NCBI RefSeq assembly: GCF_006088715.1
Contig: NZ_CP030771.1
Span: forward strand, 4,030,001 to 4,094,000
DNA: 64,000 nt
Direction of reading: 5' to 3'
DNA from: Streptomyces sp. YIM 121038
Lineage (GTDB): Bacteria > Actinomycetota > Actinomycetes > Streptomycetales > Streptomycetaceae
The position numbers and the translations under genes were made by a program. Below are positions 26,895-37,163 of this stretch, piece after piece; the first letter of the stretch is position 1, and every line of letters begins with the position of its first letter. Under the pieces are notes generated by a model, which was not told the origin of the DNA, did not search any database, and saw nothing but the letters and a program-made list of their open reading frames with translations.

Positions 26895-27977
26895 CTACTG
26901 GTCCGAGGAGAAGCGGACCGCTCCCGCCGGGAGCGTGGCCTCGCACCAGACGCGTACGCCGTCCCGCAGTTCGTTGTCCGCGCCGATGCGGGCGCCGTCG
27001 CCCACCACCGCGCCGGTGAGGACCGAGCGGGCCCCGACCGAGGCGCGGGCCCCGATGAGGGAGTCGGTGATGACGGCGCCGGGCTCGATGACCGCGCCGG
27101 ACAGGATCGTGCTGCCGTACAGCCGGGCGCCCTCGCCCACCACCGCGTGTTCGCCGATCACCGTGCCGCCGGTCAGCTTCGCGTCGGAGGCGACCCGGGC
27201 GGACGGCAGGACCAGGCGGTCGCCGCAGCGGCCGGGCACCGCGGGCGAGGGGGCGCGGCCGAGGACGAGGTCGGCGGAGCCGCGCACGAAGGCCTGCGGG
27301 GTGCCGAGGTCCAGCCAGTACGTCGAGTCGACCAGGCCCTGCAGATGCGCGCCGGAGGCGAGCAGCTCGGGGAAGGTCTCGCGCTCGACGGAGACGGGGC
27401 GGCCCGCGGGGATGGTGTCGATGACCGAGCGGCGGAACACGTACGCGCCCGCGTTGATCTGGTCGGTGACGATCTCCTCGGGCGTCTGCGGCTTCTCCAG
27501 GAAGGCGAGGACCTTGCCCGTCCCGTCGGTGGGGACGAGGCCGTACGCGCGCGGGTCCGTGACCCGGGTCAGATGGAGCGAGACGTCCGCCCGCGTCCGC
27601 TCGTGCTCGGCGACCAGGGCACGGATGTCCAGGCCCGTGAGGATGTCGCCGTTGAAGACGAGGACGGGATCCTGCGGCCCGGAGCGCAGCCGCGACGCCA
27701 CGTTGCGGAGGGCGCCGCCGGTGCCCAGGGGCTCCTCCTCGGTGACGTACTCGATGTGGAGACCGAACGCCGAGCCGTCGCCGAAGTACGGCTCGAACAC
27801 CTCCGCCAGGTACGACGTGGCGAGGACGATGTGGTCCACACCCGCCGCACGGGCCCTGGCCAGCTGGTGGGTGAGGAACGGGACGCCCGCCGCCGGGACC
27901 ATGGGCTTGGGTGTGTTCACCGTGAGCGGCCGCAACCGGGTGCCCTTGCCGCCGACCAGGAGGATCGCTTCTGTCAC
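26895..27977 (-). CDS. manC: mannose-1-phosphate guanylyltransferase (GDP-mannose pyrophosphorylase)
   Basis: Makes GDP-mannose from mannose-1-phosphate and GTP, the last step after ManA and ManB. It has 360 residues: an N-terminal Rossmann nucleotidyltransferase domain with VGGKGTRLRPLTVNTPKPM and the metal site VFNGDIL, and a C-terminal left-handed beta-helix of hexapeptide repeats (GGTVIGEHAVVGEGARLYGS). GDP specificity is inferred from the mannose genes nearby; the family also includes glucose and N-acetylglucosamine uridylyltransferases. The GTG start has a weak ribosome site. Confidence 0.85.
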   Translation of the reverse strand: MTEAILLVGGKGTRLRPLTVNTPKPMVPAAGVPFLTHQLARARAAGVDHIVLATSYLAEVFEPYFGDGSAFGLHIEYVTEEEPLGTGGALRNVASRLRSGPQDPVLVFNGDILTGLDIRALVAEHERTRADVSLHLTRVTDPRAYGLVPTDGTGKVLAFLEKPQTPEEIVTDQINAGAYVFRRSVIDTIPAGRPVSVERETFPELLASGAHLQGLVDSTYWLDLGTPQAFVRGSADLVLGRAPSPAVPGRCGDRLVLPSARVASDAKLTGGTVIGEHAVVGEGARLYGSTILSGAVIEPGAVITDSLIGARASVGARSVLTGAVVGDGARIGADNELRDGVRVWCEATLPAGAVRFSSDQ

Positions 27978-28071
27978 CTGTCGTCTCTGCTTCCTGCTGG
28001 GGCCGGCCGAACTCTGTTTCGGCCGGCCAGTGTATGCAGACGTGTATGCGGGCCGTGCGGTGCGATCGGGG

Positions 28072-29601
28072 TCAGCGGCCCTGGTAGCGCGCCGACGCGG
28101 TACGGGCCGTGCCGAGTTTGCTGTAAAGGCGGCGACCCGGGCACTCGGTGGCGAAACCGTCCCGGTGGCCGGAGATCACATGCAGCCGGACCTTCGTGCC
28201 TTTCGAGTAGAGGTTGCCACCTCCCGACTTCAGGTATGTCGTTCCGCGGGGATTCGCCCCGAACAGGCCCAGCTTCCACGCCGTGAGGCGGGCGACGGCG
28301 GTGACCGCGGCCTTCGGCGGGGCGGCACTGGTGTAGGTGCCGAGGACGGCGATGCCCATGCTGTTGGTGTTGAAACCGAGCGTGTGGGCGCCGAGGACGG
28401 CCTTCGCCACGCCACCGGCGCGGCCTTCGTAGATGTTTCCGCACTTGTCGACGGCGAAGTTGTAGCCGATGTCGCGCCAGCCACTGCTCTCGACGTGGTA
28501 GCGGTAGATACTGCGCAGGACGGAGGGCGCCTGTGAGCAGCGGTAGTTGTTGCCGGTGGCGCTGTGGTGCACGAAGGCGGCCTTGACGGTCTTCGTGTAC
28601 GCGAAGTTCCGTTCGCGAAGCCGCTCGTCGGCGCCCCAGCCGCGGCGCGTGACGATGCGCGGGCGCGGGCCGACGTAGGGCCGGGCCCCGGTGGCGCCGG
28701 GCAGGCCGCGGGCGGCGAGCAGGTCCGCGCGGGTGCGCTCCTTCGTCAGCTCGGGGACGGCCAGGGCGCCCAGTGGGGCGAGGTCGGCGTTCACGGCGGA
28801 GGAGGCCGCGGCCTCGGCGGTCAGGGTGGTGGCGCGCGGGGCGTCGGCCGGGGCGCCGCCGGGCGGGGGCTCCGCCCCGGGATCCACGAGCTCCAGGCGC
28901 AGCCCGGCGGGGAGGAGCCCCGGGGAGCCGTCCGCCGGGGCACCGTCCGCCGAGGTCCGGCCTTCCACGCCGTCCGTCGGGGTCCGCCCTTCCACGCCGT
29001 CCGCCGAGGTCCGGCCTCCCCCGTCGCCTGCCGGGGCCCGGCCCTCCGCGTCGGCCGTCGAAGCGTGGGCGTGCGACGCCGGGGCGCGGTCGCGCGCGGT
29101 GTCCGGTCGTCCGGCGCGTGCGCCCGTCGCGGGCTCCGCGCCGCGCGCCCGTACGCGTACCTCCACTCCGTCCGAGTCCCCCACCCACAGGGGCGCCGTC
29201 GCCCCGCGCACCCGGCCCGAGCCGCGCTCGGCCGCGCCGGGGTCCGCGGCGTGCTCGTGGTTGTGCGTCTCGACGTCCTGCCAGGCGGACCAGACCGTGG
29301 TGCCGGTGGCGCGGGTGCGGACCTGGACGGTGCCGCGCAGCTCGGCGTCCGCGTCGTCCCAGACCACGCCGAGCAGCGAGAACGGCCGTACGTCACGCCG
29401 CGGCAGGCCCTCCGCCCGCGGCCCGCCGCCCGCCCGGTCGGAGCCGAGCGGGGCCAGCGGGAGCGACTGGGTACTGCCGGGCAGCGCGCCCGCCGCGGGC
29501 GGCCCGGCGGCCGTGGCGGCGGCCGTCGACGGAAGGGCGACGGGCAGGGCCAGCGCCGCCGCACAGGTGACACCGATCGAGGAAGCAAGGAATCCACGCA
29601 T
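28072..29601 (-). CDS. secreted PGRP/N-acetylmuramoyl-L-alanine amidase
   Basis: Exported peptidoglycan amidase of about 509 residues. The signal peptide MRGFLASSIGVTCAAALALP is followed by a beta-rich domain, then a repetitive linker (GVEGRTPTDGVEGRTSADG), and a C-terminal peptidoglycan-recognition domain. Zinc ligands look intact: FVHHSATGNNYRC, GAHTLGFNTNSMGIA and SGHRDGFATECPGRR (His and Cys). ATG 29601 is chosen because it gives the cleanest signal peptide; in-frame ATGs at 29619 and 29628 are alternatives. It lies between manC and the LCP genes and would act on the wall they modify. Confidence 0.88.
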   Translation of the reverse strand: MRGFLASSIGVTCAAALALPVALPSTAAATAAGPPAAGALPGSTQSLPLAPLGSDRAGGGPRAEGLPRRDVRPFSLLGVVWDDADAELRGTVQVRTRATGTTVWSAWQDVETHNHEHAADPGAAERGSGRVRGATAPLWVGDSDGVEVRVRARGAEPATGARAGRPDTARDRAPASHAHASTADAEGRAPAGDGGGRTSADGVEGRTPTDGVEGRTSADGAPADGSPGLLPAGLRLELVDPGAEPPPGGAPADAPRATTLTAEAAASSAVNADLAPLGALAVPELTKERTRADLLAARGLPGATGARPYVGPRPRIVTRRGWGADERLRERNFAYTKTVKAAFVHHSATGNNYRCSQAPSVLRSIYRYHVESSGWRDIGYNFAVDKCGNIYEGRAGGVAKAVLGAHTLGFNTNSMGIAVLGTYTSAAPPKAAVTAVARLTAWKLGLFGANPRGTTYLKSGGGNLYSKGTKVRLHVISGHRDGFATECPGRRLYSKLGTARTASARYQGR

Positions 29602-29739
29602 GCAGACGATCGTCCGCATACCGGTCATATCTGTCCATTGGGGAACTGACGGTCCGTCGGCCCGGAGTCGGCCGAACCGGTGTCCCCAACTGCCCCGCCC
29701 GCACCGGCGGCACGCGGGCCCCCGCGTACCCTTGCGGCC

Positions 29740-30492
29740 GTGAACGCCAACGACCGCACCCCTGCCGACCTGCTGCGATCCGCGCTCGCCGCCGACCCGG
29801 CGCGCCCGCTCGTCACGTACTACGACGACGCCACCGGTGAGCGCGTGGAATTGTCCGTGGCCACCTTCGCCAATTGGGTGGCCAAGACCGCCAACCTGCT
29901 CCAGGGCGACCTCGCCGCCGAGCCCGGCGACCGGCTCGCCCTGCTCCTTCCCGCGCACTGGCAGACCGCCGTGTGGCTGCTCGCCTGCTCCTCGGTGGGC
30001 GTCGTCGCGGACGTCGGCGGCGACCCGGCCGGCGCCGACCTCGTCGTCAGCGGCCCCGACACCCTCGAAGCCGCGCGGGCCTGCTCCGGGGAGCGGGTGG
30101 CGCTCGCGCTGCGGCCGCTCGGCGGGCGCTTCCCCGAGGCCCCGGACGGGTTCGCCGACTACGCGGTGGAGGTGCCGAGCCAGGGCGACCGCTTCGCGCC
30201 GTACGCGCCCGTGGACCCGGACGGACCCGCCCTGGCCGTCGGCGGGGCCGAGCTGACCGGGGCCGAGGTGGTGGCGCGGGCCCTGGACGACGCCGCCGGG
30301 CTCGGGCTCGCGGCCGGGGCGCGGCTGCTGTCCGGCCGCCCCTACGACAGCTGGGACGGGCTGAGCGCCGGGCTGTACGCACCGCTCGCCTCCGGCGGCT
30401 CCGTGGTGCTGTGCCGCCACCTCGACCGGGCCCCGGAGGGCGGCCTGGAGAAGCGGGTGGAGGCGGAGCGGGTCACCGTGACGGTGCGGTAG
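29740..30492 (+). CDS. TIGR03089 family protein
   Basis: 250-residue actinobacterial protein resembling the N-terminal part of ANL-superfamily AMP ligases (VTYYDDATGERVELSVATFANWVAKTAN; GDRLALLLPAHWQTAVWLLA) but lacking their ATP-binding core, so adenylation is unlikely. The function is unknown. It sits next to an LCP gene here and in mycobacteria, so an envelope role is possible. The GTG start follows TACCCT by seven bases with no ribosome site: a probable leaderless transcript. Confidence 0.82.
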   Translation: MNANDRTPADLLRSALAADPARPLVTYYDDATGERVELSVATFANWVAKTANLLQGDLAAEPGDRLALLLPAHWQTAVWLLACSSVGVVADVGGDPAGADLVVSGPDTLEAARACSGERVALALRPLGGRFPEAPDGFADYAVEVPSQGDRFAPYAPVDPDGPALAVGGAELTGAEVVARALDDAAGLGLAAGARLLSGRPYDSWDGLSAGLYAPLASGGSVVLCRHLDRAPEGGLEKRVEAERVTVTVR

Positions 30493-30652
30493 CCGGGGCG
30501 GGCCGGTGGCCGGTGAGAGCCGGTGGCCGGTGAGAGCCGGCCCCGGGGCCCCTCACCCGTTCGGCCCTCCATCCGCGAGCCCCCCGCCCCCGGCCGGGTC
30601 ATGGTCGTAGGAGCGCCATGCACCGACGCAGCCACGAGGGGTGGATCCACAC

Positions 30653-31960
30653 GTGACCGACAGCACGTACGGACCGGGCGCGGGAGCGAGTCCGTCGGGG
30701 CTCGCCGCGCGGCGCCGCAGACGACGCTGGCTGCGGTACGCCGGGGTCGGCACGGCCGTGGTCGTACTGGCGGCGGGCGGTGTCGGCTGGGCCGTGTACC
30801 AGAAGCTCGACGGGAACATCACGGAGGACACCGACGCCGCCGCCGAGCTCGCGCGGTACGAGAAGGAGCGGCCGACGCCGCTCGTGCACGACGCCCAGAA
30901 CATCCTGCTGATCGGCTCGGACACCCGCTCGGGGCGCGGCAACCACAAGTACGGGCGCGACCTCGGCACCCAGCGCTCGGACACCACGATCCTGCTGCAC
31001 CTGGCCGCCGACCGGCAGAGCGCCACCGCGGTGTCGCTGCCGCGCGACCTGATGGTGCGGATCCCGAGCTGCCGCCGCCCGGACGGCTCCCGCACGCGGG
31101 CCCAATTCGCGCAGTTCAACTGGGCGTTCGAGTTCGGCGGCACGGCCTGCACGATCCGTACGGTGGAGAAGCTCACGAACATCCGGGTCGACCACCACAT
31201 GGTCGTGGACTTCGCCGGGTTCAAGGACATGGTGGACGCCGTCGACGGCGTGCAGGTGTGCCTCAAGGCGCCGGTGGACGACGCGGCCGCGAAGCTGCGG
31301 CTCCCCGCCGGACGGCAGACCCTCAACGGCGAGCAGGCCCTCGGATTCGTCCGCGCCCGCAAGTCGCTCGGCAACGGCAGCGACACCGAACGCATGGACC
31401 GGCAGCAGGAGTTCCTCGGCGCGCTCGTCAACAAAGTGCGCAGCAACGACGTCCTGCTGAATCCGGTGAAGCTCTATCCCGTTCTGGACGCGGCCACGTC
31501 GTCGCTCACCACCGACCCGGGACTCGCGAGCCTGCGCGGTTTGTACGAACTGGTGCGCGGACTACGCAATATCCCCACAGAACGGGTTCAATTCCTCACG
31601 GTGCCACGCCGCTCTTACACGTACGACGCGAATCGCGACGAGCTGGTGGAACCCGCGGCCGACGAACTCTTCACCCGGCTCCGCACGGACGAGCCGGTGC
31701 AGGTCACCCGCGCCCGGCCGGACGTATCGAATGCCTCAGCCACCTCGAACAGTGACGGATCCTCGTACGAGAACGGCGACGACGGCGGGGAGTACGAAGA
31801 AGAGGACGACTCCGGCGACGGAGCCGATGAGTACACGGACTCCGGGGACTACGAAGACGGCGGCGAGTGGAGCGACGAGAAGCCGGACGACCCCACGCAC
31901 ACGCCGAGTCCGGCACCCACATTCCGGGGCAACACGGCCGCCGGATCCACCTGTGCGTAA
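30653..31960 (+). CDS. LytR-CpsA-Psr (LCP) family protein 1, with acidic tail
   Basis: LCP enzymes transfer lipid-linked glycopolymers (teichoic acid-like polymers, capsule, arabinogalactan) to peptidoglycan from outside the membrane. This one has 435 residues: an Arg-rich cytoplasmic start, one membrane segment (AGVGTAVVVLAAGGVGWAVY), and an LCP domain (about 75-345) with LLIGSDTRSG, SDTTILLHL and SLPRDLMVRIP. It has no LytR_C domain. Instead the last 75 residues are strongly acidic and Tyr/Ser-rich (GEYEEEDDSGDGADEYTDSG). GTG 30653 has GAGGGG about 11 bases upstream. Confidence 0.93.
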   Translation: MTDSTYGPGAGASPSGLAARRRRRRWLRYAGVGTAVVVLAAGGVGWAVYQKLDGNITEDTDAAAELARYEKERPTPLVHDAQNILLIGSDTRSGRGNHKYGRDLGTQRSDTTILLHLAADRQSATAVSLPRDLMVRIPSCRRPDGSRTRAQFAQFNWAFEFGGTACTIRTVEKLTNIRVDHHMVVDFAGFKDMVDAVDGVQVCLKAPVDDAAAKLRLPAGRQTLNGEQALGFVRARKSLGNGSDTERMDRQQEFLGALVNKVRSNDVLLNPVKLYPVLDAATSSLTTDPGLASLRGLYELVRGLRNIPTERVQFLTVPRRSYTYDANRDELVEPAADELFTRLRTDEPVQVTRARPDVSNASATSNSDGSSYENGDDGGEYEEEDDSGDGADEYTDSGDYEDGGEWSDEKPDDPTHTPSPAPTFRGNTAAGSTCA

Positions 31961-32186
31961 TCCGAACACCGGGTGGACAGGGCCTCGCGGCCAAGAAATT
32001 GGGCGGATTGCCCAGTTGTAGGGGAGTGGAATTTGTCACCGGCGTCGCTGGACGCTGAACTGGGCGGATAGTGTGAGCCGATCCGGTGTCCGGCCGATGG
32101 GCCGCACACCGCTGGTACGACTGGACCGAGCGCCTTCTTGAGGGGGGAAAGGCGCCGCGTGGCCCTGACGGAGGACGCAAACAACC

Positions 32187-33971
32187 GTGGACGCGCAAGG
32201 CCGTGGGCGGGCGGAGAACATCGATCCCGCAGACCAGTGGGTACTCAATCCGCAGACCGGCGACTACGAACTGCGACTGAGCCCTTCCGCTGAGCAGTCG
32301 GCGCCCCAGACCGGCGTGCCGGGCCCGCGCAGGGGGGCGCCCCGGCGGGGAGCCCCGCGCCCGGCGGATCCGCAGCAGAGCACGCCGCAGCAGGGCGCCC
32401 CGCGCCCGGGTACGCGCGGGCCCGAGCGCCCGGGCGGCCGGGAGCAGCAGGTGCCGGGCCAGCGCAGGCGCCGCGCCGCGCAGCCGGAGGCGGCGGGCAG
32501 CCGCCGCAAGGGCAAGACCAAGAAGAAGAAGTCCACGGGCAAGCGGATACTGGCGTGGACGGGGGGCACGGTCGCCTTCGTGATCGTCGCGGCCGGCGTC
32601 GGCGGCTATCTGTACTACCAGCACCTCAACGACAACATCACGGCGGTCTCCGACGACGGCGCCGGCACCGGCGGGTTCAGCAAGGACCGCGCGATCAACA
32701 TCCTGCTCGTGGGCACGGACGAGCGCAGCGGCGACGGCAACAAGGGCTACGGCGATGAGGGCAGCGTCGGGCACGCGGACACCACGATCCTGCTGCACGT
32801 GTCCAAGGACCGGTCCAACGCGACCGCGCTGAGCATCCCCCGGGACCTGATCACCGACATCCCGGACTGCCCCACCAAGCAGGACGACGGCTCCACCAAG
32901 ACGATCCCGGGCTCGCAGAAGGTCCGCTTCAACGAGAGCCTCGGGCAGAACGAGCGCACGCCCAGCTGTGTCATGCGCACGGTCACGCAGATCACCGGCA
33001 TAGAGCTCGACCACTTCATGGTGGCCGACTTCAACGCGGTCAAGACGCTGTCCAGCGCGGTCGACGGCGTGGACGTATGCCTCGCCAAGGACTTCGACGA
33101 CCCCAAGTCGCATCTGAAGCTGCCCGCGGGCAAGCACTCGATCGAGGGCGAGGAGGCGCTGGCGTTCGTCCGGACCCGGTACACCGTGGGCACCGGCGGT
33201 GACCTCAGCCGGATCCAGCTGCAGCAGCAGTTCCTCAGCTCGCTGATGCGCAAGCTGAAGTCGAAGGGCACGCTGACCAGCCCGACGAAGATCATAAGTC
33301 TGGCGGAGGCGGGCACGAAGGCGCTGACCGTCGACTCCAAGATCAAGGACATACTGAAGCTCCGCGACCTCGGCATGGAACTCGGCAAGTTCGACATGAA
33401 GAACCTGACCTTCGCGACGACCCCGGTGATCGACAACCCCGCCGAGAAGAAGCCCGTCACGGTCGTGCTGAACAAGGCCAAGTCCGACGAGCTGTTCTCG
33501 ATGCTGCGCGAGGACGTGTCGCTGACCGAGGTCAAGAAGAAGGAGAAGAAGGAGAAGGCCGCCGTGGCCGCGCGGCTCAAGGGCCCGCGCGCCGAGGCCG
33601 CCGACGTCCGCGTCGACGTCTACAACGGCAGCGACCGCAACGGCGCCGCTCAGGAAACTCTCAGCTGGCTGCAGAACACTGAGGGCGTGACGAAGTCCAG
33701 CCAGCTCGGCAACGCCGGCAAACAGGGCAAGACGACCGTGGAGTACAGCGCCGGGCAGGCCGACGAGGCCCGGAAGCTGGCCGACCTCATGGGGCTGCCC
33801 GCCGCCGCCCTGAAGCCGGGCAAGAGCGAGAAGAACGCGCAGGGCCTGCCGGCGATCGTGCTGACCCTCGGTGCCGACTTCAAGGGCGCGGGGGTGCCCG
33901 TCAAGGCCCCGTCGAAGGCTCCGGACGGCATCCAGAAGGTCGAGGCCGACAAAACCGTGTGTGCCAAGTGA
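32187..33971 (+). CDS. LCP family protein 2, with LytR_C domain
   Basis: 594 residues. The disordered cytoplasmic start holds DPADQWVLNPQTGDYELRL and then a Gln/Pro/Arg-rich stretch, followed by a Lys-rich run and one membrane segment (TVAFVIVAAGVGGYLYY). The LCP domain (about 165-440) shows ILLVGTDERSG, HADTTILLHV and SIPRDLITDIP. A C-terminal LytR_C domain starts at DVRVDVYNGSDRNGAA. GTG 32187 follows GGAGG by 12 bases. It is one of five LCP genes within 10.3 kb; target polymer unknown. Confidence 0.94.
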   Translation: MDAQGRGRAENIDPADQWVLNPQTGDYELRLSPSAEQSAPQTGVPGPRRGAPRRGAPRPADPQQSTPQQGAPRPGTRGPERPGGREQQVPGQRRRRAAQPEAAGSRRKGKTKKKKSTGKRILAWTGGTVAFVIVAAGVGGYLYYQHLNDNITAVSDDGAGTGGFSKDRAINILLVGTDERSGDGNKGYGDEGSVGHADTTILLHVSKDRSNATALSIPRDLITDIPDCPTKQDDGSTKTIPGSQKVRFNESLGQNERTPSCVMRTVTQITGIELDHFMVADFNAVKTLSSAVDGVDVCLAKDFDDPKSHLKLPAGKHSIEGEEALAFVRTRYTVGTGGDLSRIQLQQQFLSSLMRKLKSKGTLTSPTKIISLAEAGTKALTVDSKIKDILKLRDLGMELGKFDMKNLTFATTPVIDNPAEKKPVTVVLNKAKSDELFSMLREDVSLTEVKKKEKKEKAAVAARLKGPRAEAADVRVDVYNGSDRNGAAQETLSWLQNTEGVTKSSQLGNAGKQGKTTVEYSAGQADEARKLADLMGLPAAALKPGKSEKNAQGLPAIVLTLGADFKGAGVPVKAPSKAPDGIQKVEADKTVCAK

Positions 33972-34114
33972 CCTGAGGCGGTCGTTTCACGTCTCACAGA
34001 ACGCCCCGGTGGTTGAAGCGTGACATACCGCGCCGGCCGCCGGGGCGGCGGCAGCGTGCCGCAAGTGGCCACGGGTGGGCCACACTTGGGAAGCACGGCG
34101 GGGAGGGACAGGGG

Positions 34115-35890
34115 ATGGGGCAGAACAGCGTGCGTGGGGAGGGAGTGTCCTCGGGGGCGGGCACCCACGAGGCCACGAGTGAGCGGTCCCGCGCGGAAGG
34201 CGACCGTCCGGACAGCGATGCCAAGGACGCGGAGCCACACGCGCGGGACACCGCGGAGCCACACGCGCGGGACACGAAGGCCCCGGGGCCGTCCCGCGGC
34301 ACAGCGGGCGGGGGGCGCTCCCGCGGAAAAGGCGACGCGGAAGGCGAGGGCCGCTCCCGCCGCAAAGAGGCCCGGGGCTCCCGCAGCCGCACGCGCCGCG
34401 CGGCGCCCCGGCGCAAGCGGCGGGTGCTGCGCTGGTCGGCGACCGTCCTGGCCGTACTGATACTCGGCACCGCGGGGGCCGGATACCTCTACTACCAGCA
34501 CCTCAACAGCAACCTCGAAACGGACGACCTGAACCTGGGCGACCACCGGGCGCCCGCGCCCACGCCCAACGCCGCGGGCCAGACCCCGCTCAACATCCTC
34601 CTGATCGGCTCGGACGCGCGGGACTCCAAGGCGAACCAGAAGCTCGGCGGCGCCAAGGACACCTTCGGCGGCCCCCCGCTCGCGGACGTGCAGATGCTGC
34701 TCCACCTGTCGGCGGACCGCACCAACATGTCGATGGTCAGCATGCCCCGCGACACGCTCCTGACCATCCCCAAGTGCACGGACCCGGACGACGGCAAGGT
34801 GTACGACGAGCTCGGGCCGCGGGCGATGACGAACGAGTCCCTGGGCCGCGGCGGCCCCGGCTGCACGGTCGCCACCTGGGAGAAGCTGACCAACATCCGC
34901 ATCGACCACTTCATGATGGTCGACTTCTCCGGCGTGGTGTCGATGGCCGACGCCATCGGCGGCGTCCCCGTGTGCGTGGACAAGAACATCCACTCGCGCA
35001 CCCGCGCGGGCAAGGGCTCCGGTCTGAAGCTGCCCAAGGGCACCTCGAAGATCCAGGGCGAGCAGGCCCTCCAGTGGCTGCGCACGCGCTACGGCTTCGA
35101 GGACGGCAGCGACATCGGCCGCGCCAAGGCCCAGCACATGTACATGAACTCGCTGGTCCGCACCCTGCGCGACAACGCGAGCCTGACCAGCCCGAACCGG
35201 CTGCGCAAGCTCGCCGAGAACGCCACGAAGGCCCTGAAGGTCGACCCGGGCCTCGGCTCGGTCCTCAAGCTGTACGACCTCGGCAACGAGCTGAAGAAGG
35301 TCTCGCCGGAGCGCACGACGATGACCACGATGCCGTTCGAGTACTCCGGTTCGCGCGTGGTGCCCAAGCCGGGCGACGCCGAGCAGCTCTTCCGCCTCGT
35401 ACGCGACGACATCCCCCTGGACGGCAAGGGCAAGAAGAAGAAGCCGAAGGAGAAGCCGTCCGACGACCCGGCCGCGCCGGACGCCGACATCGCGGTGCAG
35501 GTCCAGAACGGCACCCGCACCGCCACCGAGCCGCCGGTCAGCGGCCGGGCGAGCACGGTCGCGCAGCTGCTCGCCGCGGCGGGCTTCAGCAAGGCGGCGC
35601 CGGACACGGCGACGGCCCTCACCGAGGCCAGGACGGTGGTGCGCTATCCGTCGGTCGACCTGGAGGGCGACGCCCAGCGGGTCGCGAAGTCCCTGGGCCT
35701 GCCGCTGAGCGCGGCCAAGAGGTCGACCGACGTCTCCGGCGTGACGCTGGTCGTGGGCGCCGACTGGCGCGAGGGCGACAAGCCGGAGAAGGCGAAGAGG
35801 CAGGACGACTCGACGCCGAAGTCGGCGGACGCGCTCAACGGCTCCGACAAGAAGGCGTGCATGAAGGTGGACCCGAACTTCACCTGGTGA
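34115..35890 (+). CDS. LCP family protein 3, with LytR_C domain
   Basis: 591 residues. A long charged cytoplasmic region includes a duplicated AEPHARDT (24-bp DNA duplication near 34237-34280) and ends in an Arg-rich run before one membrane segment (LAVLILGTAGAGYLYYQHL). The LCP domain has ILLIGSDARDS, SMPRDTLLTIP and MVDFSGVVSMADAIGG. A LytR_C domain starts at IAVQVQNGTRT. ATG 34115 is supported by GGGAGGGACAGGGG. The membrane-proximal YLYYQHLN is shared with LCP2, which suggests they arose by duplication. Confidence 0.93.
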   Translation: MGQNSVRGEGVSSGAGTHEATSERSRAEGDRPDSDAKDAEPHARDTAEPHARDTKAPGPSRGTAGGGRSRGKGDAEGEGRSRRKEARGSRSRTRRAAPRRKRRVLRWSATVLAVLILGTAGAGYLYYQHLNSNLETDDLNLGDHRAPAPTPNAAGQTPLNILLIGSDARDSKANQKLGGAKDTFGGPPLADVQMLLHLSADRTNMSMVSMPRDTLLTIPKCTDPDDGKVYDELGPRAMTNESLGRGGPGCTVATWEKLTNIRIDHFMMVDFSGVVSMADAIGGVPVCVDKNIHSRTRAGKGSGLKLPKGTSKIQGEQALQWLRTRYGFEDGSDIGRAKAQHMYMNSLVRTLRDNASLTSPNRLRKLAENATKALKVDPGLGSVLKLYDLGNELKKVSPERTTMTTMPFEYSGSRVVPKPGDAEQLFRLVRDDIPLDGKGKKKKPKEKPSDDPAAPDADIAVQVQNGTRTATEPPVSGRASTVAQLLAAAGFSKAAPDTATALTEARTVVRYPSVDLEGDAQRVAKSLGLPLSAAKRSTDVSGVTLVVGADWREGDKPEKAKRQDDSTPKSADALNGSDKKACMKVDPNFTW

Positions 35891-35924
35891 GGCGGGAGTC
35901 CGGGTCCGGCCGCGGGCCCCGGGG

Positions 35925-36965
35925 TCAGGCTTCCTGGGGCTTGCGGTCCGTGCCGAGGACCGCGGGGCGGCGCGAGGCGATGACCTTCTTGGCGAGCGAG
36001 CGCGGGCTGGTGAGGAAGCCCCAGCCCCACGACATGTGCATCGTCGCGAGGGCCACGGGGATCTGGAGGCGCGCCTTCAGGGGCAGGCCCTTGCCCGCGG
36101 GCACGGACCCGGCGGCGATCGCCGCCAGATAGCCGCCGGGGATCACCAGGCCCCACGGCGTCAGGGCCGCGCCCACGACCAGGCCCGCGGCGATGGCGCA
36201 CACGGCCGTCGGCGGCGCGAGGTAGCGCAGGTTGATGGAGCCCTCGTGGTAGCGGGCGACGACGTGCCGCCAGCGGCCGTAGTCCTTGTACTGCTTGGCG
36301 AGGGCCTTCACGCTGGGGCGCGGCCGGTAGGAGACCTTCAGCTCCGGCGAGAACCAGATGAGGCCGCCCGCCTCGCGGATGCGGAAGTTCAGCTCCCAGT
36401 CCTGGGCGCGGATGAACTCCTCGTTGTACCCGCCCTGTTGTTCGAGGGCCTCGCGGCGGAAGACGCCCAGATAGACCGTCTCGGCCTGCTGGGCGTCGCC
36501 GCCGGTGTGGAAGGCGGCGTTGCCGACGCCGATCTTCGAGGTCATGGCGGCGGCGACGGCGTGCTCCCAGTCGTTCTCGCCCTCGGCGTGCATGATGCCG
36601 CCGACGTTCATCGCGCCGGTCTCCTCCAGGAGGCGCACGGCGGTGGTGATGTACCCCGGCGAGAGCGCGGCATGGCCGTCCACGCGCACCACGATCGGGT
36701 GACGCGAGGCCTTGATGGCCGCGTTCAGGGCCGCGGGCGTACGCCCCGTCGGATTCGGGACCGTGTGCACACGGGGGTCCTCGGCGACCAGCTCGGCGGC
36801 GATCTCGTCCGTGCGGTCGGTGGAGGGGCCGAGTGCGACGACGACCTCCATCTCACCCGCGTACTCCTGCTTGAGGATCGCGTGGACGGCTTCGCGCAGA
36901 TGCCGCTCCTCGTTGAGGACCGGCATGATCACGGAGACGGCGGGAGGCTGACCGTCAGAATTCAC
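35925..36965 (-). CDS. ExoA-like family 2 glycosyltransferase
   Basis: 346 residues. The GT2 domain (about 10-235) begins VSVIMPVLNEERHLREAVHA, has the metal-binding VRVDGHAAL, and an acceptor-side RAQDWELNFRIREAGG. It is followed by two or three membrane segments (AVCAIAAGLVVGAALTPWGL). It resembles ExoA-type transferases of exopolysaccharide assembly. It is convergent with LCP3 and divergent from LCP4, so it may build the glycan those proteins attach. GTG 36965 has AAGGAAAC upstream. Confidence 0.88.
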   Translation of the reverse strand: MNSDGQPPAVSVIMPVLNEERHLREAVHAILKQEYAGEMEVVVALGPSTDRTDEIAAELVAEDPRVHTVPNPTGRTPAALNAAIKASRHPIVVRVDGHAALSPGYITTAVRLLEETGAMNVGGIMHAEGENDWEHAVAAAMTSKIGVGNAAFHTGGDAQQAETVYLGVFRREALEQQGGYNEEFIRAQDWELNFRIREAGGLIWFSPELKVSYRPRPSVKALAKQYKDYGRWRHVVARYHEGSINLRYLAPPTAVCAIAAGLVVGAALTPWGLVIPGGYLAAIAAGSVPAGKGLPLKARLQIPVALATMHMSWGWGFLTSPRSLAKKVIASRRPAVLGTDRKPQEA

Positions 36966-37163
36966 GTGCGGAGTTTCCTTCTCGTCTCGCGGCCCGGGTT
37001 CCCGGGGGACGCCCCCGGAGAATGCAGCATCGGGCGTCACGTTACCGCGAACGGGGGACACGGGCGCGCGCCGTCCGGGTCGCTACCCCGGGCCGCAGAT
37101 CGTATGGGCCTACGGTTCTGGCGTCCCCCGGCTCACGCCGCGACCGCGGAGGTGTCCTCGCAC